Part shown: positions 1 through 9,999 of the stretch, one piece after another
Layout: every line of letters begins with the position of its first letter
Position numbering within the stretch: the first letter of the stretch is position 1
Assembly (NCBI RefSeq): GCF_001713455.1
Contig: NZ_CP016464.1
Location: forward strand, 681,501 to 745,500
Origin: Bosea sp. RAC05
GTDB lineage: Bacteria > Pseudomonadota > Alphaproteobacteria > Rhizobiales > Beijerinckiaceae
Direction: 5' to 3'
DNA: 64,000 bases
Translations under genes and position numbers: made by a program
Notes under the pieces: generated by a model
What the model saw: the letters and a program-made list of their open reading frames with translations, nothing else
Database searches by the model: none
What the model was told of the DNA's origin: nothing

Positions 1-987
1 AGGGGCTGTCTCGACCGGTTCACCGGCCTGCGGGTCCTGGTCATCGGTGACCTGATCGTCGACAAATACATCAACTGCGATCCACTCGGGATGTCGCAGG
101 AAGACCCGACCATCGTCGTCACACCGATCGAGCACAAGACCTTCGTCGGCGGTGCCGGCATCGTCGCGGCCCATGCGCAGGGGCTCGGCGCCGATGTGCG
201 CTTCTTCACGGTGGTCGGCGACGACGAGGCGGCCCGGTACGCCGAGGAAGCGCTCGGTCGCTACAACGTCAAGGTCGAGTTCTTCCAGGACCGTTCCCGT
301 CCGACCACGGTCAAGGAGCGCTATCGCGCCAATGGCAAGACGCTTCTGCGCGTCAACCACCTGCGCCAGCATGCGATCGAGGCAGAGCTTCAGGCCCGCA
401 TCCTCGACCGCGTCAAGGCCGTCGTGGCCGATATCGATCTGATCCTGTTCTCCGACTTCAATTACGGCATGCTGCCGCAGCCGCTCGTCGAGGCAATTTC
501 GGCGCTGGCGGCGGGCCGCAAGGTGATGATGGGCGCCGATAGCCAGTCGTCTTCGCAACTCGCCGACATCTCGCGCTTCAAGGGCATGGACATCATCACG
601 CCGACCGAACGCGAGGCGCGTCTGGCGCTGCGCGATTTCGAGTCGGGCCTCGTCATCGTGGCCGAGCGGCTGCGGCGCCTCGCGGGCGCGGGCAGCGTCA
701 TCGTCACGCTGGGGTCCGAGGGTTTGCTGATCCATGGCAGCAAGGACGGCATCGAGCGTTCGGACCGGTTGCCCGCCTTCAACACGGCGCCCAAGGACGC
801 CGCCGGCGCGGGCGATTCGCTGTTCACCACGCTTGCTCTCGCCCGCTGTGCCGGCGTCGATATCTGGCGCGGCACCTATCTCGGCTCGGTGGCTGCGGCC
901 TGCCAGGTCTCACGCGTCGGCAATACGCCGCTGACACGCCAGGACCTGATTCAGGAGTTCGAGCAGGCGACCGTAACCCGGATCTGA
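1..987 (+). CDS. PfkB-family sugar kinase, HldE kinase-domain-like (5' end missing)
   Basis: The reading frame is open from base 1 and joins, without a stop, the frame that starts at an internal ATG at 91, so the gene begins before the window. The early motif GDLIVDKY, the SQEDP segment, GGAG soon after, and the late DAAGAGDSL motif (ATP anion hole and catalytic Asp) mark the ribokinase/PfkB fold. The order of motifs resembles the kinase half of heptose-7-phosphate kinase (RfaE/HldE), so an LPS or capsule sugar is a plausible substrate. A sugar nucleotidyltransferase follows 34 bp downstream on the same strand, as expected for a kinase plus nucleotide-transfer activation pair. The exact sugar is not determined by sequence. 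Confidence 0.8.
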   Translation, partial: RGCLDRFTGLRVLVIGDLIVDKYINCDPLGMSQEDPTIVVTPIEHKTFVGGAGIVAAHAQGLGADVRFFTVVGDDEAARYAEEALGRYNVKVEFFQDRSRPTTVKERYRANGKTLLRVNHLRQHAIEAELQARILDRVKAVVADIDLILFSDFNYGMLPQPLVEAISALAAGRKVMMGADSQSSSQLADISRFKGMDIITPTEREARLALRDFESGLVIVAERLRRLAGAGSVIVTLGSEGLLIHGSKDGIERSDRLPAFNTAPKDAAGAGDSLFTTLALARCAGVDIWRGTYLGSVAAACQVSRVGNTPLTRQDLIQEFEQATVTRI

Positions 988-1021
988 GCGGTAGCGGTAT
1001 CACGGCGGGCCAGGACCTATC

Positions 1022-1780
1022 ATGCGCGCATTGCTGCTGGCGGCGGGGATCGGAAGCCGTCTCCGCCCGATCACCGACACCATTCCCAAATGCCTGGTGC
1101 CCATCCACGGGCGGGCCCTGCTTGACTACTGGTTCGACCTGCTGACGCCGGCCGGCGTCGGCCCGGTGCTGATCAACACCCATTACCTGCCCGACGCCGT
1201 GCGCGGCCATGTCGCGCAGGCGCCCTATCGCGAGCAGGTCACCCTGGTGCACGAGGACGAGTTGCTCGGCACCGGCGGCACCATCCATGCCAATGCCGGC
1301 TTCTTCGGACGGGAGCCTTTTCTCGTCGCTCATGCCGACAACCTGACGCGCTTCGACATGCAGGGGTTGGAGGCGGTCCACAGGGCGCGTCCGCCCGGGT
1401 TCGCGATCACCATGCTCGCCTTCGAGACGGACGATCCACGGTCCTGCGGCATCCTCGAATTCGAGGAGCCCGCGGCGCCGGGCCGGGCCGGCATCGTCAA
1501 GGCTTTCCACGAGAAGGTCGAGAATCCGCCGGGCAACCTCGCCAACGCCGCGGTCTATATCCTCGAGCCCGAGGTGCTGGACTTCCTCGCAAGCCTCGGC
1601 AAGCCGGTCATCGACCTGTCGACCGAGGTGATTCCGCATTTTGTCGGGCGCATCCAGGCGGTCTCGCTGGCGACCTACCACCGCGACATCGGCAATGTCG
1701 AAAGCCTGCGCCGGGCACATGAGGAATTCGTGCCGTCACACGTCAAATCGAGTTCGGCTGCCGCTGATTCTGCCGGCTAA
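1022..1780 (+). CDS. Sugar-1-phosphate nucleotidyltransferase
   Basis: The protein (252 aa) starts with MRALLLAAGIGSRLRPITD and then PKCLVPI, the NTP-binding signature G-x-G-x-R and the PK(x)LV motif of the nucleotidyltransferase family (GDP-mannose, glucose-1-phosphate and heptose-1-phosphate enzymes). The AHADN motif near residue 105 supplies the metal-binding Asp. It would charge a sugar-1-phosphate with NTP in the cytoplasm. The upstream PfkB kinase suggests a heptose-type pathway (HddC-like guanylyltransferase), but this is inference. Its stop overlaps by 4 bp the stop of the convergent methyltransferase gene, so no terminator separates the two. Confidence 0.8.
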   Translation: MRALLLAAGIGSRLRPITDTIPKCLVPIHGRALLDYWFDLLTPAGVGPVLINTHYLPDAVRGHVAQAPYREQVTLVHEDELLGTGGTIHANAGFFGREPFLVAHADNLTRFDMQGLEAVHRARPPGFAITMLAFETDDPRSCGILEFEEPAAPGRAGIVKAFHEKVENPPGNLANAAVYILEPEVLDFLASLGKPVIDLSTEVIPHFVGRIQAVSLATYHRDIGNVESLRRAHEEFVPSHVKSSSAAADSAG

Positions 1781-3387
1781 ACCGTCCCTTCCACGCCGCC
1801 GCTGCGCAGTTCCGTCAGAAGGGCAGCGTAACGGGAGACCTCCTCGATATGGCCTGCATGATCCAAGCGCCTGTCGGCAAGTAGCCATTCGGCTAGCCAT
1901 AGAGCCTCCTTCGGATAGAAGGACATCTCGGACATTATCCGCCTCAGGATGCCGAGCGCGATCTCCGGCTGGCTGCAGCGGCGGAAGATGTCGAGGCTCT
2001 CGACCAGATTCTCACCGGTCATCCTGCGCTCGGCGAGCAGGGCTAGGCGTGAGCGGGCGTCGAGCAGGTCGAGTTCGGCCGTCACCTTTTCGTAGAGTCC
2101 CTCAAGATAGTTTCGGTCGGCCTGCATGCGGATGAAAGCCGGGTTCCAGCGCAGCATCCGCGCCAGCCAATGCCGCGACGGATGCGGTGACCAGAGGTTA
2201 ACGCTCTCGCTAAGTTGGTGCGTCGGCTGGCCAAAATAGTTCAGTGAATAAAAGAAACGAACATTTTGCCGATCAAGCCAATTCATATAAAAGAGAACCC
2301 AGTCCGGGCTCATTTCTTGCATGGATCCTGTATTGATAACGAGATCGATTGACAGCGAATTGAGCGCTTCAATATTCTCGGGTGGGCACAAAATGATCTT
2401 GCATCGGTCAATTACATCTTGCGACAGAGGCTGCGCGTCTGCGACGTAATGCACCTCTTCGGCACCGAAAGTGGCGCTAAGGAACACGTCCGAGAAGAAC
2501 AACGATTCTGCGATATCGATGATGATGTAGGTTTCGGGGCGGGCGATCGCGTTCGTCAACCACGCACGTGCCGGCCCGCCATATCCGCCACCTATCTCGG
2601 TGATGACGCGCGGAGCTGGTGAGACGGCTGCCAAACATGACATGACGTTGCGCGCGAGATAGGGGGCGATGTTGCTGAGGCGGCGTCCCGCAATCACAAA
2701 CTGTCCCGAGGGATCCGAAAGTGGCGAATCGTCGAACAGCTTCAGTTGCTCGATGTACTGCGGGAACTCGCAGGACAACTCGCGCATGCAGATCGGGAAG
2801 TCGCGCAACGCCGCAGCACGCGGCAGGCGGTGCTCAAAATTGATCTTGAACTGGGCATAGGCGGTCGCGGCGGCCGGGTCGGGCATGCAGGCGGCTGCCT
2901 CGTGCATCCGCCTCGCGAACTCGCCCCATCTCACACCATAGCTGGGCAGGTCCTCTCGTGCGGGCTGGGCGCGTAGTTGCATGAGCCGGGCGCGTGCTCG
3001 TGCCATGATGGGCCCAGGATCGACATCAGCAGCGAGGCCAGGCTGCGGCAAGGGCGGCGCGGTCGCGATCCCGTTCTCCAGCGCAACTTGGGTAAATCGC
3101 TCATAAATGTCTTGCCGATGTGGATAGGCCTTCAGGCAATGACGCAGGGCGCTCTCTTCGAGTTCGGGCGAGATAGCACGCTGCTGCTCCATCAGCAGGT
3201 TGCTGAGCCGAAACGCCAGGTCGTGCCGCGTTGCGTCCAGCGACAGGTAGTGTCGCAGGCTGGCCTCCTCGATATCCGGCGGGACCGGCCGTCCTTCTCC
3301 AACGAGCAGGGTACAAAGCTCGATGATCGCGGCGATATCGTTCTGATCGGCGGCAAGCCGATCCAACAGGATCTGCTCCTGAGACAT
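1777..3387 (-). CDS. Putative sugar O-methyltransferase with N-terminal 37-residue repeats
   Basis: 536 aa. The C-terminal part carries EIGGGYGGPARAW (SAM-binding glycine loop) followed by IIIDIAES, and later SMQEMSPDWVLFY and SLNYFG, which match the family annotated as putative sugar O-methyltransferase next to LPS, capsule or O-antigen genes. Residues 34-70 and 71-107 form two tandem 37-residue helical units (PVPPDIEEASLRHYL... and AISPELEESALRHCL...), probably TPR-like. The neighbouring methyltransferase upstream carries the same unit. Start at the ATG with a GAGG about 8 nt upstream. Probably methylates a surface glycan; acceptor unknown. Confidence 0.72.
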   Translation of the reverse strand: MSQEQILLDRLAADQNDIAAIIELCTLLVGEGRPVPPDIEEASLRHYLSLDATRHDLAFRLSNLLMEQQRAISPELEESALRHCLKAYPHRQDIYERFTQVALENGIATAPPLPQPGLAADVDPGPIMARARARLMQLRAQPAREDLPSYGVRWGEFARRMHEAAACMPDPAAATAYAQFKINFEHRLPRAAALRDFPICMRELSCEFPQYIEQLKLFDDSPLSDPSGQFVIAGRRLSNIAPYLARNVMSCLAAVSPAPRVITEIGGGYGGPARAWLTNAIARPETYIIIDIAESLFFSDVFLSATFGAEEVHYVADAQPLSQDVIDRCKIILCPPENIEALNSLSIDLVINTGSMQEMSPDWVLFYMNWLDRQNVRFFYSLNYFGQPTHQLSESVNLWSPHPSRHWLARMLRWNPAFIRMQADRNYLEGLYEKVTAELDLLDARSRLALLAERRMTGENLVESLDIFRRCSQPEIALGILRRIMSEMSFYPKEALWLAEWLLADRRLDHAGHIEEVSRYAALLTELRSGGVEGTV

Positions 3388-3415
3388 GTGTTTGGCCTCG
3401 TTATGGCGCCTGACT

Positions 3416-3438
3416 CATCAGATCGATTATGTCTGATG
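3416..3438. promoter_or_regulatory. Inverted repeat upstream of the sugar O-methyltransferase
   Basis: CATCAGA and TCTGATG are perfect 7-bp arms separated by 9 bp, lying 29-51 bp before the methyltransferase start. They could be an operator or a weak 5' hairpin. Nothing in the window names a regulator. Confidence 0.3.
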
Positions 3439-3518
3439 GGGCGACTCTTGGGTGCAAAGGATGGTTCTCACGGCGCACCGCGCCTGCGTCATCGATGCGC
3501 CACCGGCCATCGGATCGT

Positions 3519-4610
3519 TCATCGGAGGCCGAGCGCTCGCGCAATCCGGGTCAGCGGCCCCGCCTCCGGCATGGGCTGTACCATGCCGAGCTTCATCATC
3601 ATGCGGCATGAATAGTCGATGCGGATGAGAGGGGAGGTGATGCCGCGCTCGGCGACGAATTCGTCAACAGCCTTTCGAGCCCCGCCAAAATGGCCGTAAT
3701 CGTCGAAGATCACGATACCACCAGGGACGACGCGATCATACATTTCGTGCAACACGTGCTTGTACGATGAGTACCAATCGGTATCTATCCGCAAGAGCGC
3801 TATACTCGAAGGCCCGATTTTGGGTATGGATTCTTCCACGAGCCCCGGAACGAAATGTAAGCGCCGATTGGGATATCGCGTCAGGCCCATGTTTCTCCGA
3901 ACATCAGCTTCGTCGGCATAGGCCCAGTAGGTCTTCCCGTCAGCGAGCGTATGAGCGTTCCAGCCATCGATCGCGCGGTTGCCCATAACATCAATGTCGA
4001 TCTCGGCGTCGGGTTTCGGCAGACCTGCGAAGGTGTCGAACAGCCAAAGCTCGCGATCAGTGGCGCCGCGCCGCACGAGCTCCAGCGCGGCGAGCATCAT
4101 GCTTCCACCACGCCAGACGCCGCATTCGACAATATCACCGGGGATGCGAGCTGCTGCGACATAGCCGACGCTGGACCATAGCGCATGAAGCCGCTCAATC
4201 GTCGTCATAGTATAGGGCCGGACAAGCTCCAGTATTTGCTTGAATTCAGGTTCCATGTCAGCGAATTTCGCGTTGCGACCATATTCGTCCAGCATCGACT
4301 GGAAATCGGTCTCATGCTCCTGCGAAATCATCGAATCCCGGACCTCTGCGGTCAGCGCTTCGTCGATAGGCTGGCCGAGAAGTGTCATGACAGTTGCCAG
4401 ACGGCGCTTGAGGTCGATGCGGGACGCATCCTCCTCAATGTAGAATTTCAATGCAGCCGCTTCGATCGTCAGCGGTATCGGCTTGTCGTTGCTGACGAGC
4501 TGGGCAAGCGCGGTCATCACCGTGTCACGGCCTGCAACACCGGCATCGACCTGTGCAAGTACGGCCTCGATATCGAGGCCTGGTCCGCTCACGATGGACG
4601 AATTCGTCAT
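3519..4610 (-). CDS. TylF/macrocin-O-methyltransferase-family protein
   Basis: 363 aa from the ATG at 4610. The open frame runs far upstream, but that part reads as antisense of nadE and is non-coding. The methyltransferase domain starts near residue 140 with GDIVECGVWRGGSM (SAM site), followed by WLFDTFAGLP, then LLRIDTDWYSS and GGIVIFDDYGHFGG (metal- and acceptor-binding Asp cluster), as in TylF/MycF sugar O-methyltransferases. Residues 44-80 repeat the 37-residue helical unit of the next gene downstream. The gene precedes the sugar O-methyltransferase on the same strand with a 131-bp gap. No strong Shine-Dalgarno precedes the ATG. Probably acts in the same glycan-decorating pathway. Confidence 0.75.
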   Translation of the reverse strand: MTNSSIVSGPGLDIEAVLAQVDAGVAGRDTVMTALAQLVSNDKPIPLTIEAAALKFYIEEDASRIDLKRRLATVMTLLGQPIDEALTAEVRDSMISQEHETDFQSMLDEYGRNAKFADMEPEFKQILELVRPYTMTTIERLHALWSSVGYVAAARIPGDIVECGVWRGGSMMLAALELVRRGATDRELWLFDTFAGLPKPDAEIDIDVMGNRAIDGWNAHTLADGKTYWAYADEADVRRNMGLTRYPNRRLHFVPGLVEESIPKIGPSSIALLRIDTDWYSSYKHVLHEMYDRVVPGGIVIFDDYGHFGGARKAVDEFVAERGITSPLIRIDYSCRMMMKLGMVQPMPEAGPLTRIARALGLR

Positions 4611-4777
4611 TGGTTTGAAACCCGGATAGCTCTGATCGGACGTAAAGCTAGCTCTTATAGGACCCCTGCCGGGATGCAACCCGCGCGCCGGAGTCTGCGG
4701 CGATCCAGTGGTGGGTAGAGGCGCCTCTGGATTTCCGCGCAACCAGTTTGGAGGGTCTTCAGCGCTTCCAGCGCGCA

Positions 4778-4796
4778 CGGGCAAGGCGCTTGCCCG
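4778..4796. other. Short stem-loop between divergent genes
   Basis: CGGGCAAG and CTTGCCCG are perfect 8-bp arms around a 3-nt loop. There is no T-run, and it lies between the divergent TylF-like gene and nadE, so it is not a normal terminator. It may be a leader hairpin of nadE or an operator. Confidence 0.3.
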
Positions 4797-4868
4797 GCCC
4801 GGGTCCTCTGCGCATAACAGGATCGCCGACGGGGTTGCCATCCTTGTCTGATGGAGAGTCGCTGAACT

Positions 4869-6914
<2,046 letters not shown>

Positions 6915-6923
6915 GGGTCGGTC

Positions 6924-7679
6924 TCAGGAGCGCCCGCCATCCACCGACAGCACCTGCCCGGTGATCCAGCCGGCCTGCTCGCTCAGGAAGAACAGGCTCG
7001 CCGCGGCGATGTCGGCGGGCGTGCCGAGGCGGCGGGTGTGGATGCCCTCGACCAGGCGTTTCTGGCCTTCCGGCCCATAACTCTCCCATTGCCGTTCGGT
7101 CGCGGGGTTGGAGCGCACGAAGCCCGGCGCCACCGAATTCACCGTGATGCCATGCGGCCCGAACTCCCAGGCGAGCTGCTTGGTCAGCCCGACCAGCGCG
7201 TGCTTGGCGGATGAATAGGCCTGGATGCCGGTCAGGCTCGGCCGCAGGCCCGCTCCCGAGGAGATGGTGACGATCCGGCCGTGGCCTGAGGCCTTCATCG
7301 CGGGCGCCGCCGCCTGCGCCAGGAAGAAGGCGGAATCGACATTGGCCGCGAAGATCACCCGCCAGTCGGCCTCCGAGATCGCCTCGATCGGCCGGCCGAC
7401 CTGCCCGCGCACACCGCCCGCCGCATGGACCAGAAGCTCCAGCCGGCCGCTCTGCGCGAGGATGTCGGCGACGAGCTTGGCCGCAGCCTCGGCTGAGCCG
7501 AGATCGACCGCATGGGGAATGGCGCCGATGGCCGCTGCCGTGGCCGCCACACCTTCGGCATCGATATCGGCGAGATGGACGGTGGCGCCGGCCTCGACCA
7601 GGGCGGTCGCGATCGCACGCCCGATGCCCTGGGCCGCGCCGGTGACGAGGGCTACGCGGTCGTCAAAACGGATTTGCAT
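6924..7679 (-). CDS. SDR-family oxidoreductase
   Basis: 251 aa starting MQIRFDDRVALVTG. The cofactor loop TGAAQGIGRA (near residue 13), the catalytic SSGAG ... YSSAK (Ser, Tyr, Lys) and the C-terminal GQVLSVDGG are those of classical 3-oxoacyl-ACP-reductase-like short-chain dehydrogenases. The asp after the second strand (LADID) suggests NAD(H) preference. The start overlaps the end of the upstream ketopantoate-reductase-like gene by 28 bp, so the two are co-translated. Substrate not recognisable; probably an alcohol or hydroxy-acid intermediate of the neighbouring catabolic region. Confidence 0.85.
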   Translation of the reverse strand: MQIRFDDRVALVTGAAQGIGRAIATALVEAGATVHLADIDAEGVAATAAAIGAIPHAVDLGSAEAAAKLVADILAQSGRLELLVHAAGGVRGQVGRPIEAISEADWRVIFAANVDSAFFLAQAAAPAMKASGHGRIVTISSGAGLRPSLTGIQAYSSAKHALVGLTKQLAWEFGPHGITVNSVAPGFVRSNPATERQWESYGPEGQKRLVEGIHTRRLGTPADIAAASLFFLSEQAGWITGQVLSVDGGRS

Positions 7680-8692
7680 CGGTCGATCAGCACTTTCAGG
7701 GTCTCTGGGGATTGCGGCCGCCGGCCGTCCTCGATGTCGTGGATCAGGGTCACCAGCGTCTCGACCGCCGGCGTCGGCACGCCGGCTTCCCGCCCGAGCG
7801 CGGCGATGATGCCGATCTGCGGATCGACCTCGGTCTTGCGCTTGCGCACGGCGAGGTCGCGCCAGATGCCGGAATGGGTCTTGGCGGTCTTGGAGGTGTA
7901 GTCGGCGAGCCAGGCGATGGTCTCGATCTGCGGATATTCCGGCTGGCCCGGCGCAAACACCATCGGGTCGAACTCGCCGAAGCCGAGCGTCTTGACGCCG
8001 CGGGCGGCCGCCACCGCGGCGACCTCCTGGCCGAGCGCCAGCCAGACCACGAGGCGGTCGGGATCGGCGAAGTTCGCCGACATCGAGTCCTGCGTCAGCG
8101 CGGTGCCGAACAGCATCGCGCCATAGGAGAGCTTGCCCCAGAGATAGCCCCAGATGTTGGTCGTCAGGATCGATTTTTGCTCGAAGACGAGCAGCAGCTT
8201 GTGCATCTCGATCGCGCGCGGCGTGATCTGCCCGTCGATCTCGCCGACGACGACGGCCCCCTCGTTGCCGTAGAGGATCTCGCCGGGGCCGTGCCAATCG
8301 GCGCCAAAATTGACGAAGCAGCCCATCGTCCGCTCCGCCCCGACGACGGCCGCGATGGCGATTTCGTTGAGGCCGTTCTGCGCCGAGAGCACATAGCCGT
8401 CTGGAGCCAGGTGGGGGCTGAGCGCCGCGACCGCCGCGTCGGTCGCGCCGGCCTTCACGGCGAGCACGATGCGCTTGTAGGTCCCGGTCAGTTCGGCCGG
8501 CGTCACGGCGGGGATGACCTGCGTGAAGTTGTCGATCGGGCCGGTGATCGAGAGCCCCGTCGTGCGGCAGGCCTCGACATGCTCGGGCACGATGTCGACC
8601 AGCAGCACGGGGATGCCGGCGCGCGCCCAATAGGCACCGAGCGTGCCGCCGATCGCGCCTGCGCCCCAGATCAGGATCGGTTCGGTGGTCAT
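7652..8692 (-). CDS. Ketopantoate reductase family protein (ApbA/PanE-like)
   Basis: 346 aa. The N-terminal Rossmann loop is WGAGAIGGTLG. The segment VLAVKAGAT ... SAQNGLNE is the family's AVKA and QNG region, and WGKLSYGAMLFGTAL in the second half carries the conserved helix Lys. The family uses NADPH to reduce 2-oxo acids such as ketopantoate. The context (catabolic region, co-translated SDR, no pan genes) suggests another 2-oxo or 3-oxo acid rather than pantothenate synthesis. It is about 40 residues longer than typical PanE. The upstream 160 bp contain a long palindromic repeat. Confidence 0.75.
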   Translation of the reverse strand: MTTEPILIWGAGAIGGTLGAYWARAGIPVLLVDIVPEHVEACRTTGLSITGPIDNFTQVIPAVTPAELTGTYKRIVLAVKAGATDAAVAALSPHLAPDGYVLSAQNGLNEIAIAAVVGAERTMGCFVNFGADWHGPGEILYGNEGAVVVGEIDGQITPRAIEMHKLLLVFEQKSILTTNIWGYLWGKLSYGAMLFGTALTQDSMSANFADPDRLVVWLALGQEVAAVAAARGVKTLGFGEFDPMVFAPGQPEYPQIETIAWLADYTSKTAKTHSGIWRDLAVRKRKTEVDPQIGIIAALGREAGVPTPAVETLVTLIHDIEDGRRPQSPETLKVLIDRCKSVLTTA

Positions 8693-8714
8693 GTGAGCAG
8701 CTCCTGAGCCCGTG

Positions 8715-8830
8715 AGCCCTCATCCTGAGGAGCGGCTGAAAGCCGCGTCTCGAAGGATGCTTCAGTGAACGCGCGAACCTCCTGGACCATCCTTCGAGAC
8801 GCCGCTGCGCGGCTCCTCAGGATGAGGGCT
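8715..8830. repeat. Long palindromic intergenic repeat, family A
   Basis: Outer arms AGCCCTCATCCTGAGGAGC (8715-8733) and its exact complement (8812-8830) enclose inner arms GCGTCTCGAAGGATG (8745-8759) and their complement (8788-8802). The transcript would fold as one long hairpin. It sits between the isoaspartyl-peptidase gene and the ApbA-like gene, both on the minus strand. Repeats with this sequence are dispersed in many rhizobial genomes to my knowledge. Confidence 0.8.
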
Positions 8831-8852
8831 GAGGGAGACGAGCGAACAGCCA

Positions 8853-9806
8853 TCACGCCTGACCCGCGATCTCGACATCCGCATGCGTTGCGACATGGAC
8901 GGTCCCGTCGGGCGTCACCCAGCCGCGATACATGCCCTGCGTGTTGTAGGGCGCGACGATGGTCCCGTCCGCGTCGATCGCCACCAGCCCGGCGCCGATC
9001 CTGTGGGCGGTGAGCTCGCCGAGCACGGCCGCGCTCGCCTCTTCGAGACCGAGAACCTTGTAGCCGATCAGCGAGGCCAGCTCGTGGCCGACGCAGTAGC
9101 GGATGAAATACTCGCCCTTGCCGGTGCCCGACACCGCGCAGCGCCCGTCGCGGGCATAGGTGCCGGCGCCGATGATCGGCGAATCGCCGACGCGGCCAAC
9201 CGGCTTGTTGGTGTAGCCACCGGTCGAGGTCGCCGCCGCCAGATGCCCGGCCGCGTCCAGCGCGACCGCCCCGACGGTGCCATGCTTCTCGGCCTCGCTG
9301 GCATCGCCGGCCGTGCCGACGAGCTCGCGGATCTTCATCGAGGACAGGTTCTTGCGCCGCCGCTCCGTCGAGAAATGCCCGTTCTCGACGATGTCGAGCC
9401 CTTCATGGGCGGCAAAGGTGTCGGCCGACGGGCCGACCAGCAGCAGCGGGTCGCCGCGCAGCATCAGCGCCTTGGCGGCGCTGACGGGATTGCGGATGCG
9501 CTTGGCGGCTGCGACCGCGCCGGCCGCCAGGGTCGCCCCATCCATGATCGAGGCATCGAGCTCGTGCTCGCCCTCGGCGTTGAAGGCGGCGCCGTAGCCG
9601 GCGTTGAAATGGACTGAATCCTCCATCACCCGCACCGCTGCCTCGACGGCGTCGACGGCGCTGCCGCCCTTGGCGAGGATGGCCCAGCCGGCTCGCAGCG
9701 AGGCCGCGAGATCGGCCCGGGCTTCCGCCCATTCCGCCTCGCTCATTTCGGATTTCGGCAGCGTGCCGCAGCCGCCATGGATGGCGAGGGCGATCGGTTT
9801 GGTCAT
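8853..9806 (-). CDS. iaaA: Isoaspartyl peptidase / L-asparaginase (Ntn hydrolase)
   Basis: 317 aa. Starts with IALAIHGGCGTLP, then FNAGYGAAFN and LDASIMDG, the motifs of plant-type asparaginases. The self-cleavage and catalytic site is HGTVGAVALD near residue 178, the Thr becoming the N-terminal nucleophile. GTGKGEYFIR near residue 228 supplies substrate binding. The enzyme removes L-isoaspartyl residues from the N-terminus of dipeptides or hydrolyses asparagine. Its neighbours are peptide ABC transporter genes, so hydrolysis of imported isoaspartyl or amide compounds is likely. The symbol is by family; substrate not proven. Confidence 0.88.
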   Translation of the reverse strand: MTKPIALAIHGGCGTLPKSEMSEAEWAEARADLAASLRAGWAILAKGGSAVDAVEAAVRVMEDSVHFNAGYGAAFNAEGEHELDASIMDGATLAAGAVAAAKRIRNPVSAAKALMLRGDPLLLVGPSADTFAAHEGLDIVENGHFSTERRRKNLSSMKIRELVGTAGDASEAEKHGTVGAVALDAAGHLAAATSTGGYTNKPVGRVGDSPIIGAGTYARDGRCAVSGTGKGEYFIRYCVGHELASLIGYKVLGLEEASAAVLGELTAHRIGAGLVAIDADGTIVAPYNTQGMYRGWVTPDGTVHVATHADVEIAGQA

Positions 9807-9830
9807 CAGGGTGTGGAACCTCGACGCAAA

Positions 9831-9986
9831 CCCCTCCCCCTCGTGGGGAGGGGCAGAGGTGGGGGGCGAACGACCGGGTGAGCGGCCGAAAACAGGAGCA
9901 TGGGACTATGGTCGGGCCTCGCGTATCAAGTGTGAGCGCTGCCTTTGCGCCCCCCACCCCTAACCCCTCCCCACAAGGGGGAGGGG
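9831..9986. repeat. Composite double-hairpin intergenic repeat, family D
   Basis: Two GC hairpins (CCCCTCCCCCTCGTGGGGAG... at 9831-9853 and CCCCTCCCCACAAGGGGGAG... at 9964-9986) flank a G-rich tract GGTGGGGGGCG that pairs with the C-rich CGCCCCCCACCCC on the other side. The same arrangement recurs at 48684-48840. It lies between the peptide-binding-protein gene and iaaA. Confidence 0.75.
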
Positions 9987-9999
9987 AACGCGGCTGACG

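Noticed and set aside
4778..4796. Terminator between the TylF-like gene and nadE
   Set aside because: The two genes diverge and there is no T-run, so termination here makes no sense.
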